Shown here: positions 31,048 through 40,043 of the stretch, one piece after another
Position numbering within the stretch: the first letter of the stretch is position 1
Layout: every line of letters starts with the position of its first letter
Source of the DNA: JAKZVK01 sp965237575
GTDB lineage: Bacteria; Acidobacteriota; Terriglobia; Bryobacterales; UBA6623
Reading direction: 5' to 3'
DNA length: 64,000 nucleotides
Assembly (NCBI GenBank): GCA_965237575.1
Contig: CBDEGI010000003.1
Span: 1 to 64,000 of the forward strand
The notes under the pieces: model-generated
The model's input: only the letters and a program-made list of their open reading frames with translations
Told to the model about the DNA's origin: nothing
The model's database searches: none
Translations under genes and position numbers: made by a program

Positions 31048-33125
31048 GCACTTCCCGATTGGGTGTCGATATCGGTGGCACGTTTACCGATGCGGTCATG
31101 ATGGACGAAGCGACTGGTGAAATTCGACTGGTGAAGATGTCCAGCACGCCGAGCGATCCGTCGGTGGGATTCATGGACGTGATCGAGCGTATCTTGCGCG
31201 AATCTGAAGTCCCTGCCCGGAATATCAGCTACAACGTCCACGGAACCACCGTTGCCACCAACACAATCATTGAAGGCAAAGGCGCCAAGGCGGCTTTGAT
31301 CGCGACCGAAGGTTTTCGAGATGTCTTCGAGATCGCCCGGCAGATCCGCCCCAAGCTCTACGACATCTTCTGCGAAAAGCCCAAACCGCTCGTGCCCCGT
31401 TTCCTGTGTTTCGAAGTGCCGGAACGGCTCAATTTCGAGGGCAAGGTGCTGCGTCCCCTCGATGAAGACCGAGTGCGCGAAGTCGCGCGCTCCATCAAGC
31501 GTGAAAAGGTTGAAGCTGTCATCGTCTGCCTGCTTCATTCTTATATCAACCCGGCCCACGAACGCCGCATCGGGGAAATCCTCCGAGATGAGCTCCCAGG
31601 CGTCTTCATATCGCTCTCTTCGGACTTGTGTCCGGAAATGCGCGAGTACTTTCGCGCCAGCACCACGGCTATCAACGCGTTGGTGATGCCCGTCGTGACG
31701 CGTTACATCGAACGGCTTGAGACCCGCCTCGCCGAGATTGAGATCCACGCCGGACTTCACTTGATGACTTCCGCCGGCGGAGTCATATCTTCCCAGGTGG
31801 CCAAGCAGGAACCCGTCAACCTGATCGAGTCCGGTCCAGCGGCCGGCGTGATGGCTGCCACGCATCTCGGAAGCCTATTGGGCATCGACAACGTGATCAG
31901 TTTCGACATGGGCGGAACGACGGCAAAGGCCGGCTTGGTCGAAGGGGGAACACCCAAGGTCGTGCCTCACTTCGAGGTCGGAAGCGCGGCCGTATCGGAA
32001 AATCGCTCGGCCGGTTACCCCGTTCGTACCCCGGTGGTCGACCTCGTCGAGATCGGAGCCGGTGGCGGCTCCATCGCCTGGGTTGACCCGGGCGGAGGCT
32101 TGCGTGTCGGTCCGCGGAGCGGCGGAGCCGACCCCGGCCCCGCCTGCTACAACAAGGGACAAAAGGCCCCCTGCATTACCGACGCCAACCTCTTCCTCGG
32201 CCGCATCAACCCTGACTACTTCCTTGGCGGCGAGCAACAGCTCCATCCCGAACTGGCGGAGGAGGCCATTGCGACGATCGCCCGGAAACTCGGATTCACC
32301 ACGGTCGACGCCGCGCGGGGCATTATCGAGATCAGCAACGCCAACATGGTCGGCGCTATCCGCCTGATCTCCGTCCAGCGGGGCTTCGACCCGCGCGACT
32401 TCGTACTCGTTGCCTACGGAGGCGCCGGCCCGATGCACGCCAACGCCCTCGCCCGCGAGTTGCGCATCCCCAAGGTCTTGATCCCGATGAGTCCGGGCGT
32501 GACGTCCGCCCTCGGCCTGCTTGTCACCGATATCAAGCACGACTACGTTCAGGCTTTCATCCAGCCGCTCGATGCCGTGGGTTTTTCGACGGCGAACTCC
32601 GTCTTTCACGACTTCGAGACGAAGGCGGGGGAAGTCTTGACGGCGGAAGGAGTGTCCGGCGAGAACATCTCATTCGCCCGCTCGCTCGATATGCGTTACG
32701 TCGGGCAATCCTATGAATTGCGGGTCGATGCGCCGCCCCACGACCTTCAGCCCGGTGATGAAGCCCAACTCAGCACGGCTTTCTTCCAGGCTCACGAGCG
32801 CGCCTACGGTTACGCATCCGCCGAGGAGCCGATCGAGGTCGTCAACCTACGCCTCACCGCGACCGGCAAGATCCGCCGGCCGGCCTTGCGCAGGTTCGAA
32901 GCGGGCGGTGAGAACAGTGACTCCGCCGTGAAAGGTGAGCGGCCCGTTTACTTTTCCGAAACTTCCGACTACGTCGCATGCAGGGTCTACGACCGCTACC
33001 GCCTGTTGGCGGGCAACCGGCTACATGGGCCCGCGATCGTCGAAGAGTTGGATTCGACCGTCGTCATTCATCCGGACTATCACGCCGAAGTCGACCTTCA
33101 CGGAAACCTCATCATCCAGGAGTAG
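31044..33125 (+). CDS. hyuA: Hydantoinase A / oxoprolinase (HyuA), copy 2
   Basis: 693 aa. The same ASKHA-type architecture as copy 1: LGVDIGGTFTDAVMMDEATG, VHGTTVATNTIIEGKGAKAA, LHSYINPAHERRIGEILRDE, LIESGPAAGVMAATHLGSL, SFDMGGTTAKAGLVEGG, GAGGGSIAWVDPGGG and DPGPACYNKGQKAPC. It starts in an ATGA overlap with the MFS gene and is followed 6 bp later by hyuB copy 2, so it is in the opposite order to the first pair. Bases 4275-4352 are a broken fragment most like this gene. Substrate unknown. Confidence 0.88.
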   Translation: MSTSRLGVDIGGTFTDAVMMDEATGEIRLVKMSSTPSDPSVGFMDVIERILRESEVPARNISYNVHGTTVATNTIIEGKGAKAALIATEGFRDVFEIARQIRPKLYDIFCEKPKPLVPRFLCFEVPERLNFEGKVLRPLDEDRVREVARSIKREKVEAVIVCLLHSYINPAHERRIGEILRDELPGVFISLSSDLCPEMREYFRASTTAINALVMPVVTRYIERLETRLAEIEIHAGLHLMTSAGGVISSQVAKQEPVNLIESGPAAGVMAATHLGSLLGIDNVISFDMGGTTAKAGLVEGGTPKVVPHFEVGSAAVSENRSAGYPVRTPVVDLVEIGAGGGSIAWVDPGGGLRVGPRSGGADPGPACYNKGQKAPCITDANLFLGRINPDYFLGGEQQLHPELAEEAIATIARKLGFTTVDAARGIIEISNANMVGAIRLISVQRGFDPRDFVLVAYGGAGPMHANALARELRIPKVLIPMSPGVTSALGLLVTDIKHDYVQAFIQPLDAVGFSTANSVFHDFETKAGEVLTAEGVSGENISFARSLDMRYVGQSYELRVDAPPHDLQPGDEAQLSTAFFQAHERAYGYASAEEPIEVVNLRLTATGKIRRPALRRFEAGGENSDSAVKGERPVYFSETSDYVACRVYDRYRLLAGNRLHGPAIVEELDSTVVIHPDYHAEVDLHGNLIIQE

Positions 33126-33131
33126 GGACAC

Positions 33132-34889
33132 ATGTCAACCGTTACCACGGAACAACAAGACCGGGAAGACAAGCTCGGCATGGACCCGATCCAATTCGAG
33201 GTCATCCGAAGCGCGTTCGATGCCGCCGCGGACGAAATGGGCGCCGCCCTGCGCAAAGCGGCTTACTCGACAAACATCAAGACGCGCGCGGATTTCTCCT
33301 GCGCCTTGTTCGACGCCAAGCTTCGTCTGATCGCACAGTCGTTCTCGCAGCCCGTGCATCTGGCTTCGATGTCGCGGATGATCCCCAGCGCGGTCCGCCA
33401 ATACGGTCCGGAGAACCTCGATCCCGGCGATGCCCTCGTGATGAACCACCCCTACCTGGGCGGCGTCCACCTGAACGACATCGCCATCATCGCGCCCTTT
33501 TTCGGCGGAGAGAAGCTACAGGGATTTGTCGCCGCCGTGGCCCACCACGTCGACATCGGCGGCTATGCTCCGGGCGGTTACTGCATCTCCACCGAACTGT
33601 ACCAGGAAGGGATTATTCTTCCTCCCGCCAAGCTTGTCTCACGCGGCAAGATCGTAGACGATCTGTTCCGGGTCATCTTGGCCAACATCCGTTCCCCCCG
33701 CCAGTCCGGAGGCGATTTTCGGGCCCAGATTGCAGCCTCGCTGCTCGGACAGCGGCGCATGGGCGAGATCATCCTTAAGTTTGGCGCCCCCACCGTTGAA
33801 ACCTTCGTCGATGAGTTGATCGACTACACCGAGCGCTGGTCTCGCAAGGAAATTGCCGCCCTGCCCGAGGGAACTTACCGCTCTGAGTGTTTGCTCGATG
33901 ATGACGGCATCACCGACGAACCCATCCGGGTAGTCGTGAAGGCCACGATTCACCAGGGCCGCGTCTCGTTCGACCTCACGGGCTCGGACCCGCAGCGAAG
34001 CTCGCCGATGAACGCCACGTTGACACAGACGTATTCGCCACTGGCCTACGTCATCAAGTGCCTCATCGACCCCAACGTGCCGACCAACGAAGGCTTCTAC
34101 CGCCTGATCGACGTTACCGCCCCCGAAGGCACGGTCGTCAACGCGCAGGCCCCGGTCGGCGTCGTCGGCGGTTGGGAAGTCGCCATGCGCTTGTGCGACC
34201 TCACGTTTCGCGCCTTTGCCGACGCCATGCCCACCCGCGTCATGGCCAGCACCAAGAGTATTAACTGCCACATGGCTTGCGGTGGGCGCGATCCGCGCGG
34301 CGGTGAGTATTATACCTTCATCGAAACCATGGCCGGTGGTTACGGCGCCCGCCCGACGAAAGACGGCATGGACGCCGTGCAGAGTCACATTCAAAACACA
34401 GAAAACTCCGCCATTGAGGAAACGGAAAATAACTATCCCTTCATGATCACGCGCTATGAACTCATCCCCGACTCCGAGGGTCCCGGCCGCTATCGCGGCG
34501 GTCTCGGCGTGAGGCGCGATTGGGCGTTTCCGGATCACAACGCTACCCTGACCGTGTTCTCCGACAATCGCAAGTTCGCGCCTTGGGGCTTGTTCGGAGG
34601 CGGCAGCGGCGCCCCCTCGAAGTACATCCTCAACCCCGACGGGGAAGACCGTGAGCTGCCATCCAAGATCACGCTGCAGCTCCCACCCGATTCGGTCATC
34701 AGCTATCGTACGCCCGGCGGCGGCGGTTACGGCCCCGTCTCCGAACGAGACCCGGCGACCGTCTTGGAGGACGTCATCAACGGCAAAGTAAGCAAGGCAC
34801 GTGCGGAAGAGGTCTATGGCGTCGTCATCGATACCGAAAAGCGGTGCGTCGATCTCGTAGCCACGCGCAAGCTTGGGGGCCGGCCGTGA
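33132..34889 (+). CDS. hyuB: Hydantoinase B / oxoprolinase (HyuB), copy 2
   Basis: 585 aa, partner of the upstream HyuA. Signatures: KLGMDPIQFEVIRSAFDAAA, AYSTNIKTRADFSCALFDA, NHPYLGGVHLNDIAIIAPFF, AVAHHVDIGGYAPGGYCIST, TGSDPQRSSPMNATLTQTY, METMA-type ETMAGGYGARPTKDG and PDSEGPGRYRGGLGVRRDW. ATG 33132 follows a 6-bp gap. Complete and frameshift-free. It is about as long as copy 1 and diverged from it, so the two pairs probably differ in specificity rather than being a recent duplication. Confidence 0.88.
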   Translation: MSTVTTEQQDREDKLGMDPIQFEVIRSAFDAAADEMGAALRKAAYSTNIKTRADFSCALFDAKLRLIAQSFSQPVHLASMSRMIPSAVRQYGPENLDPGDALVMNHPYLGGVHLNDIAIIAPFFGGEKLQGFVAAVAHHVDIGGYAPGGYCISTELYQEGIILPPAKLVSRGKIVDDLFRVILANIRSPRQSGGDFRAQIAASLLGQRRMGEIILKFGAPTVETFVDELIDYTERWSRKEIAALPEGTYRSECLLDDDGITDEPIRVVVKATIHQGRVSFDLTGSDPQRSSPMNATLTQTYSPLAYVIKCLIDPNVPTNEGFYRLIDVTAPEGTVVNAQAPVGVVGGWEVAMRLCDLTFRAFADAMPTRVMASTKSINCHMACGGRDPRGGEYYTFIETMAGGYGARPTKDGMDAVQSHIQNTENSAIEETENNYPFMITRYELIPDSEGPGRYRGGLGVRRDWAFPDHNATLTVFSDNRKFAPWGLFGGGSGAPSKYILNPDGEDRELPSKITLQLPPDSVISYRTPGGGGYGPVSERDPATVLEDVINGKVSKARAEEVYGVVIDTEKRCVDLVATRKLGGRP

Positions 34890-34929
34890 TCGCCCGCTAT
34901 TCACTGATTACCAGCGGGAGGGCCGGCCG

Positions 34930-36339
34930 ATGACGGTTCGCCGTACCATTCGCGCAGGCGCCGCGCGCTCCGACATTACGCCGCCCGTCGGTTCGCCCCA
35001 CCTGAACTGGGGCGCGGCCACACACGAGGTGGCCTCGGGCGTCGACATGGAGCTGTACTCCACGGCGCTATACCTCTCCGACGGGGAGACGGACCTTGTC
35101 CTGCTGAACCTCGATGTCGCGACCCTGCCGGAAGACCTGGCCCTCGAAGTCCGGAAAGAGGTTTCCGCCGCGCTGGCACTGGCTCTCGATCGCGTCTACG
35201 TCACCTGGACCCACACTCATTCGGCGGTCCTGCTCCACGATACTCCCTGGATGAAGCAGGGCCGCGAGTTATTCCTCCCATACCGAGAGGGTCTTCCGTC
35301 ACGGATTGCTCAGTCGGCGCTGGGCGCCAAGGAATGCGCACGCCCCGCCCAAATCGGTTGGGGGAAAGGCGCCAGCGATCTGGGTGTCAATCGCAGACAG
35401 AGCCTCGAGGATGGACGCATCATCACCGGCAACAACCCGGACGGACCCGTCGACCGAGAAGTGATCGTGCTCCGCATCGACGACGAGCAAGGCGGCCCGA
35501 TCGCAACGATCGTGAACTTTGCCACGCACCCCACGATCGCCGGTCACGAGAACGACAAGATCACGCCGGATTACCCAGGGGCGATGAAGAGGGTCGTCGA
35601 GCGCAACCTCGGCGGATTGAGTCTGTTCCTCCAGGGGGCGACAGGCGACATCGGGCCGGTGGAAGGCTTCACGGGCGATCTGGCCGTCTACCGGCGCGCC
35701 GGCGCGCGCCTGGGCTACGAAGTCTGCCGCGTGGCCGAGGGCATTCGCACGCGTGGCGGTGATTTCGAGTTTAACCAAGTCGTGGAGTCCGGCGCGTCTC
35801 TCGGCACCTTCAAGTGGAAGGATCAAGGGGATGACGCGATCAGGATCCGCACCGAAACCGCCGTCGCTCCTTTGGTTCCGCACCCCGTAGAGCCGATCGA
35901 GAAACTGCAAAGCGAGTACGGCCGCCTTGAAGAACGGCTACATCAGGCGCACGAGCGAGGCAATCCGGAGGAAATTCAGGATCTCCACTATCAAGTCAAA
36001 CGGGCCCCCCTACAGTTGCAGCGGGCCCAGGGCCTCTCCGAGAAAGGCGCAGTCGACATCCCCGTACATGGCATCGCGCTCGGCGAAGCCGCCCTCGTTC
36101 TTACGCCGCTCGAACCTTTCTGCGAGATCGGAATGGCTGTGAAAAGGCAGTCGCCGTTTCCGGCCACCCTGTTCTGCGGCTATTCGATGGGCGGCCACTT
36201 CCTCTGCTACCTCCCAACCGACGAGGCTCTCGATGCCGGCGGTTACGAGGTGGGGATCACGCCCTTCGGACGAGGTTCCGCGGGACGCCTCGCCGATACC
36301 AGCGTCGAACTTCTCAAGCGGCTTCGCGAGTACGGCTAG
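34930..36339 (+). CDS. Neutral/alkaline ceramidase-like amide hydrolase, copy 1
   Basis: 469 aa, related to the N-terminal catalytic domain of neutral ceramidases, zinc-dependent amidases. Conserved blocks are IRAGAARSDITPPVGSPHLN, the metal-site THTHS motif (VYVTWTHTHSAV), IVNFATHPTIAGHEND and the nucleophile-region FLQGATGDIGPVEG. The start ATG 34930 lies 8 bp after GGGAGGG and avoids the overlap with hyuB that the longer frame would need. No signal peptide is visible, so it probably acts in the cytoplasm on something other than ceramide. The C-terminal ceramidase domain is absent. A homologue with the same neighbours is at 46053. Confidence 0.75.
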   Translation: MTVRRTIRAGAARSDITPPVGSPHLNWGAATHEVASGVDMELYSTALYLSDGETDLVLLNLDVATLPEDLALEVRKEVSAALALALDRVYVTWTHTHSAVLLHDTPWMKQGRELFLPYREGLPSRIAQSALGAKECARPAQIGWGKGASDLGVNRRQSLEDGRIITGNNPDGPVDREVIVLRIDDEQGGPIATIVNFATHPTIAGHENDKITPDYPGAMKRVVERNLGGLSLFLQGATGDIGPVEGFTGDLAVYRRAGARLGYEVCRVAEGIRTRGGDFEFNQVVESGASLGTFKWKDQGDDAIRIRTETAVAPLVPHPVEPIEKLQSEYGRLEERLHQAHERGNPEEIQDLHYQVKRAPLQLQRAQGLSEKGAVDIPVHGIALGEAALVLTPLEPFCEIGMAVKRQSPFPATLFCGYSMGGHFLCYLPTDEALDAGGYEVGITPFGRGSAGRLADTSVELLKRLREYG

Positions 36340-36446
36340 GCGCGGAAGGCCGTCCACAGCAGAGTAGACGGCGGGGCCGGGGATTGAATGCTTGTTACTC
36401 GGTGGGCCCTCTATTTGGGGGACGCGAGGAAGGAGACTACGTAGTC

Positions 36447-37574
36447 GTGAATACCGCAGATGCAGTCGTAATCGGGGCGGGTGTCAACGGTGCCAGCACC
36501 GCCTACAACCTCGTGAAACGGGGCATGAAGAAGGTCATACTGCTTGAGAAATACCTAATCGCCTCCGGCGGGACCGGGCGTTCGGCGGCCATCATCCGCC
36601 AACATTACTCGAGCGAAGAGCTGATCCGCATGGTGAAGCGGTCGGTCGAGATCTTCCAGCACGGTTACGGCTTTCTCGTTCCCGAGGGTGTGAAGGAAGG
36701 CTTTGCAAGAAATGTCTCTTTGCAGCAGAGCCTCGGCATTGATACGCGGGTGATCTCGAAAGAAGAGTTTCATGAGCTCGAACCACGCGCCGATCTCTCG
36801 GACATCCATCAGATCGTCTATGAGCCCGGATCCGGGTACGCCGATCCCCACGACACCACATACTCCTACGTCAACCGCTTTCGAGAACTGGGCGGCGAGT
36901 TACGGCAGATGACGCCGGCCACCGGCCTGATCATGGACAACAGCGCGGTAACGGGAGTTCGCACAGCAAAGGGCGACATCTCAACGGGCACCGTCGTCAA
37001 CGCAGGCGGCCCCTGGGGTCAGGTGATCGCGCAGTGGGCCGGCGTCGACGCTCCAATCACAGTGACCCGTGAAGAGGAAATGATCCTCGAAACGCGCGAC
37101 GTAGGCGGTCCTCCAAAGATGGCCATCTCGGACGCCTGTAAAGCGATCTACTATCGGCCCTTGGGGCCGACTCACACGCTGCTCGGCCGCGGCTTCCCGA
37201 AGGAGTATGAATACGTCAACCCCGATAGCTTCAAAGAGTCAGCGGACGTTGAATTCATCGAAGACGCAACCGCGCTGTTCGTCGAGCGCTTCCCGTCGTT
37301 TGAAAAGGCTCTGCTGATTAACGCGTACACCGGACTCTATGACGTGACACCGGACTGGCATCCGATTCTCGGCCCGGTCGACGGCGTCGAAGGGTTTCAT
37401 ATGTGCGCCGGCTTCAGCGGCCACGGGTTTAAGATCGGCCCCTCGATCGGAGAGTTGATGGCCGAGGAGGTCATGGATGGAAAAGCAACGACGATTGACA
37501 TCTCGCGCTTCCATCTCTCCCGCTTCGCGAGGAACGAACTACTCGAGGGCAGCTACGGCGCGAATCGTGCTTGA
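36447..37574 (+). CDS. FAD-dependent oxidoreductase (DAO family, sarcosine-oxidase-beta-like), copy 1
   Basis: 375 aa flavoenzyme oxidising a secondary amine or amino acid. The FAD-binding dinucleotide fold is at the N-terminus (ADAVVIGAGVNGASTAYNLV). The region ASGGTGRSAAIIRQHYSS follows, as in the sarcosine oxidase beta and dimethylglycine oxidase branch. The C-terminal DAO blocks are LYDVTPDWHPILGPVDGVEG and FHMCAGFSGHGFKIGPSIGE. The start GTG 36447 is preceded by an excellent AGGAAGGAGA ribosome site ten bases upstream. Last gene of the rightward run, converging with the aminotransferase at 37594. Confidence 0.83.
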   Translation: MNTADAVVIGAGVNGASTAYNLVKRGMKKVILLEKYLIASGGTGRSAAIIRQHYSSEELIRMVKRSVEIFQHGYGFLVPEGVKEGFARNVSLQQSLGIDTRVISKEEFHELEPRADLSDIHQIVYEPGSGYADPHDTTYSYVNRFRELGGELRQMTPATGLIMDNSAVTGVRTAKGDISTGTVVNAGGPWGQVIAQWAGVDAPITVTREEEMILETRDVGGPPKMAISDACKAIYYRPLGPTHTLLGRGFPKEYEYVNPDSFKESADVEFIEDATALFVERFPSFEKALLINAYTGLYDVTPDWHPILGPVDGVEGFHMCAGFSGHGFKIGPSIGELMAEEVMDGKATTIDISRFHLSRFARNELLEGSYGANRA

Positions 37575-37593
37575 CGGCGCGCCGCCCTGATGA

Positions 37594-38565
37594 TTACACG
37601 GAGGGTGCGCCGGTTCGGGGCTCATCCTGGCCGTAAACCGGGCTGAGCCAACCGCGGTACTGAGGACGTTCTCCGCGCACCACCTGGAGATAAGCCTCTC
37701 GAACGGACATCGTCAGACCGCCCGGCTTGCCTCCGCCGAGCGGGTGCCGATCGATGGAGAGAATCGGCGTAACCTCCAGGCCGCTGCCGCAAACAAAAGC
37801 CTCCTGGGCCAGATACAGTTCCGTCCGGTCGATTTCTCGCTCAACGACCTGTTGATCAAACAGATCTCGAAATAGCTTGATGACCGTATCGCGGGTAATG
37901 CTTTCGAGAATATTGTTTGTCACTCGCGGCGTGTGGACGCAGCCGTCTTTCACGACGAAGACGCATCCGCGAGGTTCCTCGGATACCTTACCTGCCTCGT
38001 TCAGTAAAACCGTGGCGTCGTAGCCGTCGAGCCGAGCCTGCATCAAAGCCATCCGGCCGTTTTGATAATTGGCGGCGCACTTGATTCTCGGGGGGAGCGA
38101 GTTGTCGTTGATCCGCTGCCATGAACTTACGGAGGCATGAACTCCAATCTCGTCCCCGGAAAACCAACCCCCCTTCGGAGTCACAACCACGGCGTGGCTG
38201 ATGGGACCCAACGCAAACATCTCGCCCGGCCCGTCGACGTAGACCATCTGGCGGACATGGGCGCCCTCGCGGATCTCGTTCGCCTGGAGCGTCGCCAAGA
38301 CAGCCCCGGAAAAATCAGCCGCCGCTGGCCCCGTCTCCATCCGCATTACGCGAACGGAATCTTCCAAGCGACGGGAATGGTCGTCCAGCCGAAACGCATA
38401 TAACTGCTTCTCTTCGTCGTTCCAATAAGCACGCACCCCCTCGAAAACCATCGCGCCATACTTGAACGCCACGGTGTCCAAGTTCACGCTTGCTTCTTGC
38501 TTCGGAACGATTCTACCGTTGCACAATGCGACAAGAGAACGGCTGGGCGGTATCACTGTGTTCAT
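37594..38565 (-). CDS. Class IV aminotransferase (branched-chain aminotransferase type)
   Basis: 323 aa fold-type IV PLP enzyme; such enzymes transfer amino groups between branched-chain or D-amino acids and 2-oxo acids. Seen: VAFKYGAMVFEGVRAYWNDE, the catalytic-Lys region PPRIKCAANYQNGRMALMQA, LLNEAGKVSEEPRGCVFVVK and ITRDTVIKLFRDLF. It could be an IlvE-type enzyme, a D-amino-acid transaminase or an ADC-lyase relative; the catabolic setting makes a biosynthetic role less certain. It lies 51 bp downstream of the class III aminotransferase on the same strand, probably in the same operon. Confidence 0.83.
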   Translation of the reverse strand: MNTVIPPSRSLVALCNGRIVPKQEASVNLDTVAFKYGAMVFEGVRAYWNDEEKQLYAFRLDDHSRRLEDSVRVMRMETGPAAADFSGAVLATLQANEIREGAHVRQMVYVDGPGEMFALGPISHAVVVTPKGGWFSGDEIGVHASVSSWQRINDNSLPPRIKCAANYQNGRMALMQARLDGYDATVLLNEAGKVSEEPRGCVFVVKDGCVHTPRVTNNILESITRDTVIKLFRDLFDQQVVEREIDRTELYLAQEAFVCGSGLEVTPILSIDRHPLGGGKPGGLTMSVREAYLQVVRGERPQYRGWLSPVYGQDEPRTGAPSV

Positions 38566-38616
38566 GGTAGATCTTCCTAACGCGGCACTCCCAGGCGGGG
38601 GAGGGCTGCCAGCTTT

Positions 38617-39981
38617 CTAGGCAGTGACCTTGGCGCTCGGGGCGGCAACCCGGTCGAGTGCGGCCACCAGACTTCGATCGATCAAATCGTACAGTTCGTC
38701 GATGTCCGATTTCTCGGCAATCAAGGCGGGACAGACGGCGAACCAGTTAGGATCAATTCGGATGATCAGACCGTTCTCGAGTGCGGTGCGTTTGAGCGCC
38801 CGCCCGAGTTCCGGGAATGGCTCCATGCCGCGCGTATCTTTCACTAGCTCAACGCCGCGGAGCACACCCTTACCCCGAACCTCCCGCACGACACCGTATT
38901 GCTTTAAGCCCTCGAGTTTTGCAGCCAGGTAGTCACCCAACTCGCGAGCTTTCGCCACCATCTGCTTTTCCTGGATCTCGTCAAGAACGGCGAGGCCTAC
39001 AGCGCAGGCGAGGGGGTTCCCGGCGAAGGTATGGCCGTGCGCGAAGAAAAGATCATTCTCTTCGGGACTGTAGAACGTGTCACCCATTTCCTGGCGCGCC
39101 ATCATCGCGCCGAGTGGAATCGCGCCGCTCGAAAGCCCCTTGCCGGCGCAGATGATGTCGGGCGTCACGCCGAACGTCTCCGCCGCGAAAAGGTTTCCGG
39201 TCTTGGCGAACCCGGTGATGATCTCATCGAAGATGAGCACAACGTCATAGCGGTCGCAGATGTCACGCAGGATCTGGAAGTACTCGTCCGTCGGCGTGAT
39301 AACGCCTCCCGTATTGCCGATCGGCTCAACGATGATTCCGGCAATAGTGTCCGGATCCTCGTTGACGATGATGTCCTCGAACATGCGGGCACAAAAACGG
39401 TTGCATTCTTCCCAGGACGAGAATTGATCGCGGTAGTGGGTGGGTGGGAAGACCTTCAGAAACCCACCAAGATGGGGTTCGAACGAGCTTTTGCGCTTAC
39501 CGGTACCGCTGGCAGCCATGGCGCCGTACGTCGCCCCATGGTAGCCGTGGTAACGGCTGATGAACTTGTACTTGCCCGGATGCCCGCTCTGACGGTGGTA
39601 CTGCCGCGTGAACTTGATCGCGGATTCGATCGACTCGGATCCACCACTGTAAGGCTTCACAAAGTTCAGCGTTCCCGGTGTTACGCGTCCCAGCGCTTCC
39701 ACGAAATCAAGAGTCACGTCGGACGTACCGTGCATCGGAGGGGCGAAGCTGAGCAGGTCCATTTGACGATGCATCGCTTCGATGAGGCGAGGGTGCTTGT
39801 GGCCAAGTGTCGCCACGAAGATGCCGCCAATTCCGTCAAAGTAACGCTTGTCATCCGTATCCCAGTAGTGAAGACCTTCGGCTCTGTGAACAACGAGAGG
39901 GTTGCCCAAGAACTCACCTGTCGACTGGTAATCGACAAAAGTCCTTTTCAGAAGGTTCACTTGGCGTTCATCGAGTTTCAC
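38617..39981 (-). CDS. Class III (omega-type) aminotransferase
   Basis: 454 aa fold-type I PLP enzyme of the aspartate aminotransferase superfamily, class III. Blocks: FDGIGGIFVATLGHKHPRLI, NFVKPYSGGSESIESAIKFT, KFISRYHGYHGATYGAMAAS, VVLIFDEIITGFAKTGNLFA (PLP-binding Asp) and the lysine motif IICAGKGLSSGAIPLGAMMA. Members use amines, beta-alanine, GABA or 2-aminoisobutyrate with pyruvate or 2-oxoglutarate. The start ATG 39981 gives the usual N-terminus. First gene of a short leftward pair with the class IV enzyme. Confidence 0.85.
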   Translation of the reverse strand: MKLDERQVNLLKRTFVDYQSTGEFLGNPLVVHRAEGLHYWDTDDKRYFDGIGGIFVATLGHKHPRLIEAMHRQMDLLSFAPPMHGTSDVTLDFVEALGRVTPGTLNFVKPYSGGSESIESAIKFTRQYHRQSGHPGKYKFISRYHGYHGATYGAMAASGTGKRKSSFEPHLGGFLKVFPPTHYRDQFSSWEECNRFCARMFEDIIVNEDPDTIAGIIVEPIGNTGGVITPTDEYFQILRDICDRYDVVLIFDEIITGFAKTGNLFAAETFGVTPDIICAGKGLSSGAIPLGAMMARQEMGDTFYSPEENDLFFAHGHTFAGNPLACAVGLAVLDEIQEKQMVAKARELGDYLAAKLEGLKQYGVVREVRGKGVLRGVELVKDTRGMEPFPELGRALKRTALENGLIIRIDPNWFAVCPALIAEKSDIDELYDLIDRSLVAALDRVAAPSAKVTA

Positions 39982-40043
39982 TGCAGGTCTCCTCGTGGGT
40001 AAAAGCGTACCGGTTGGATAAAGTGGAATCGACGAAAATGCTC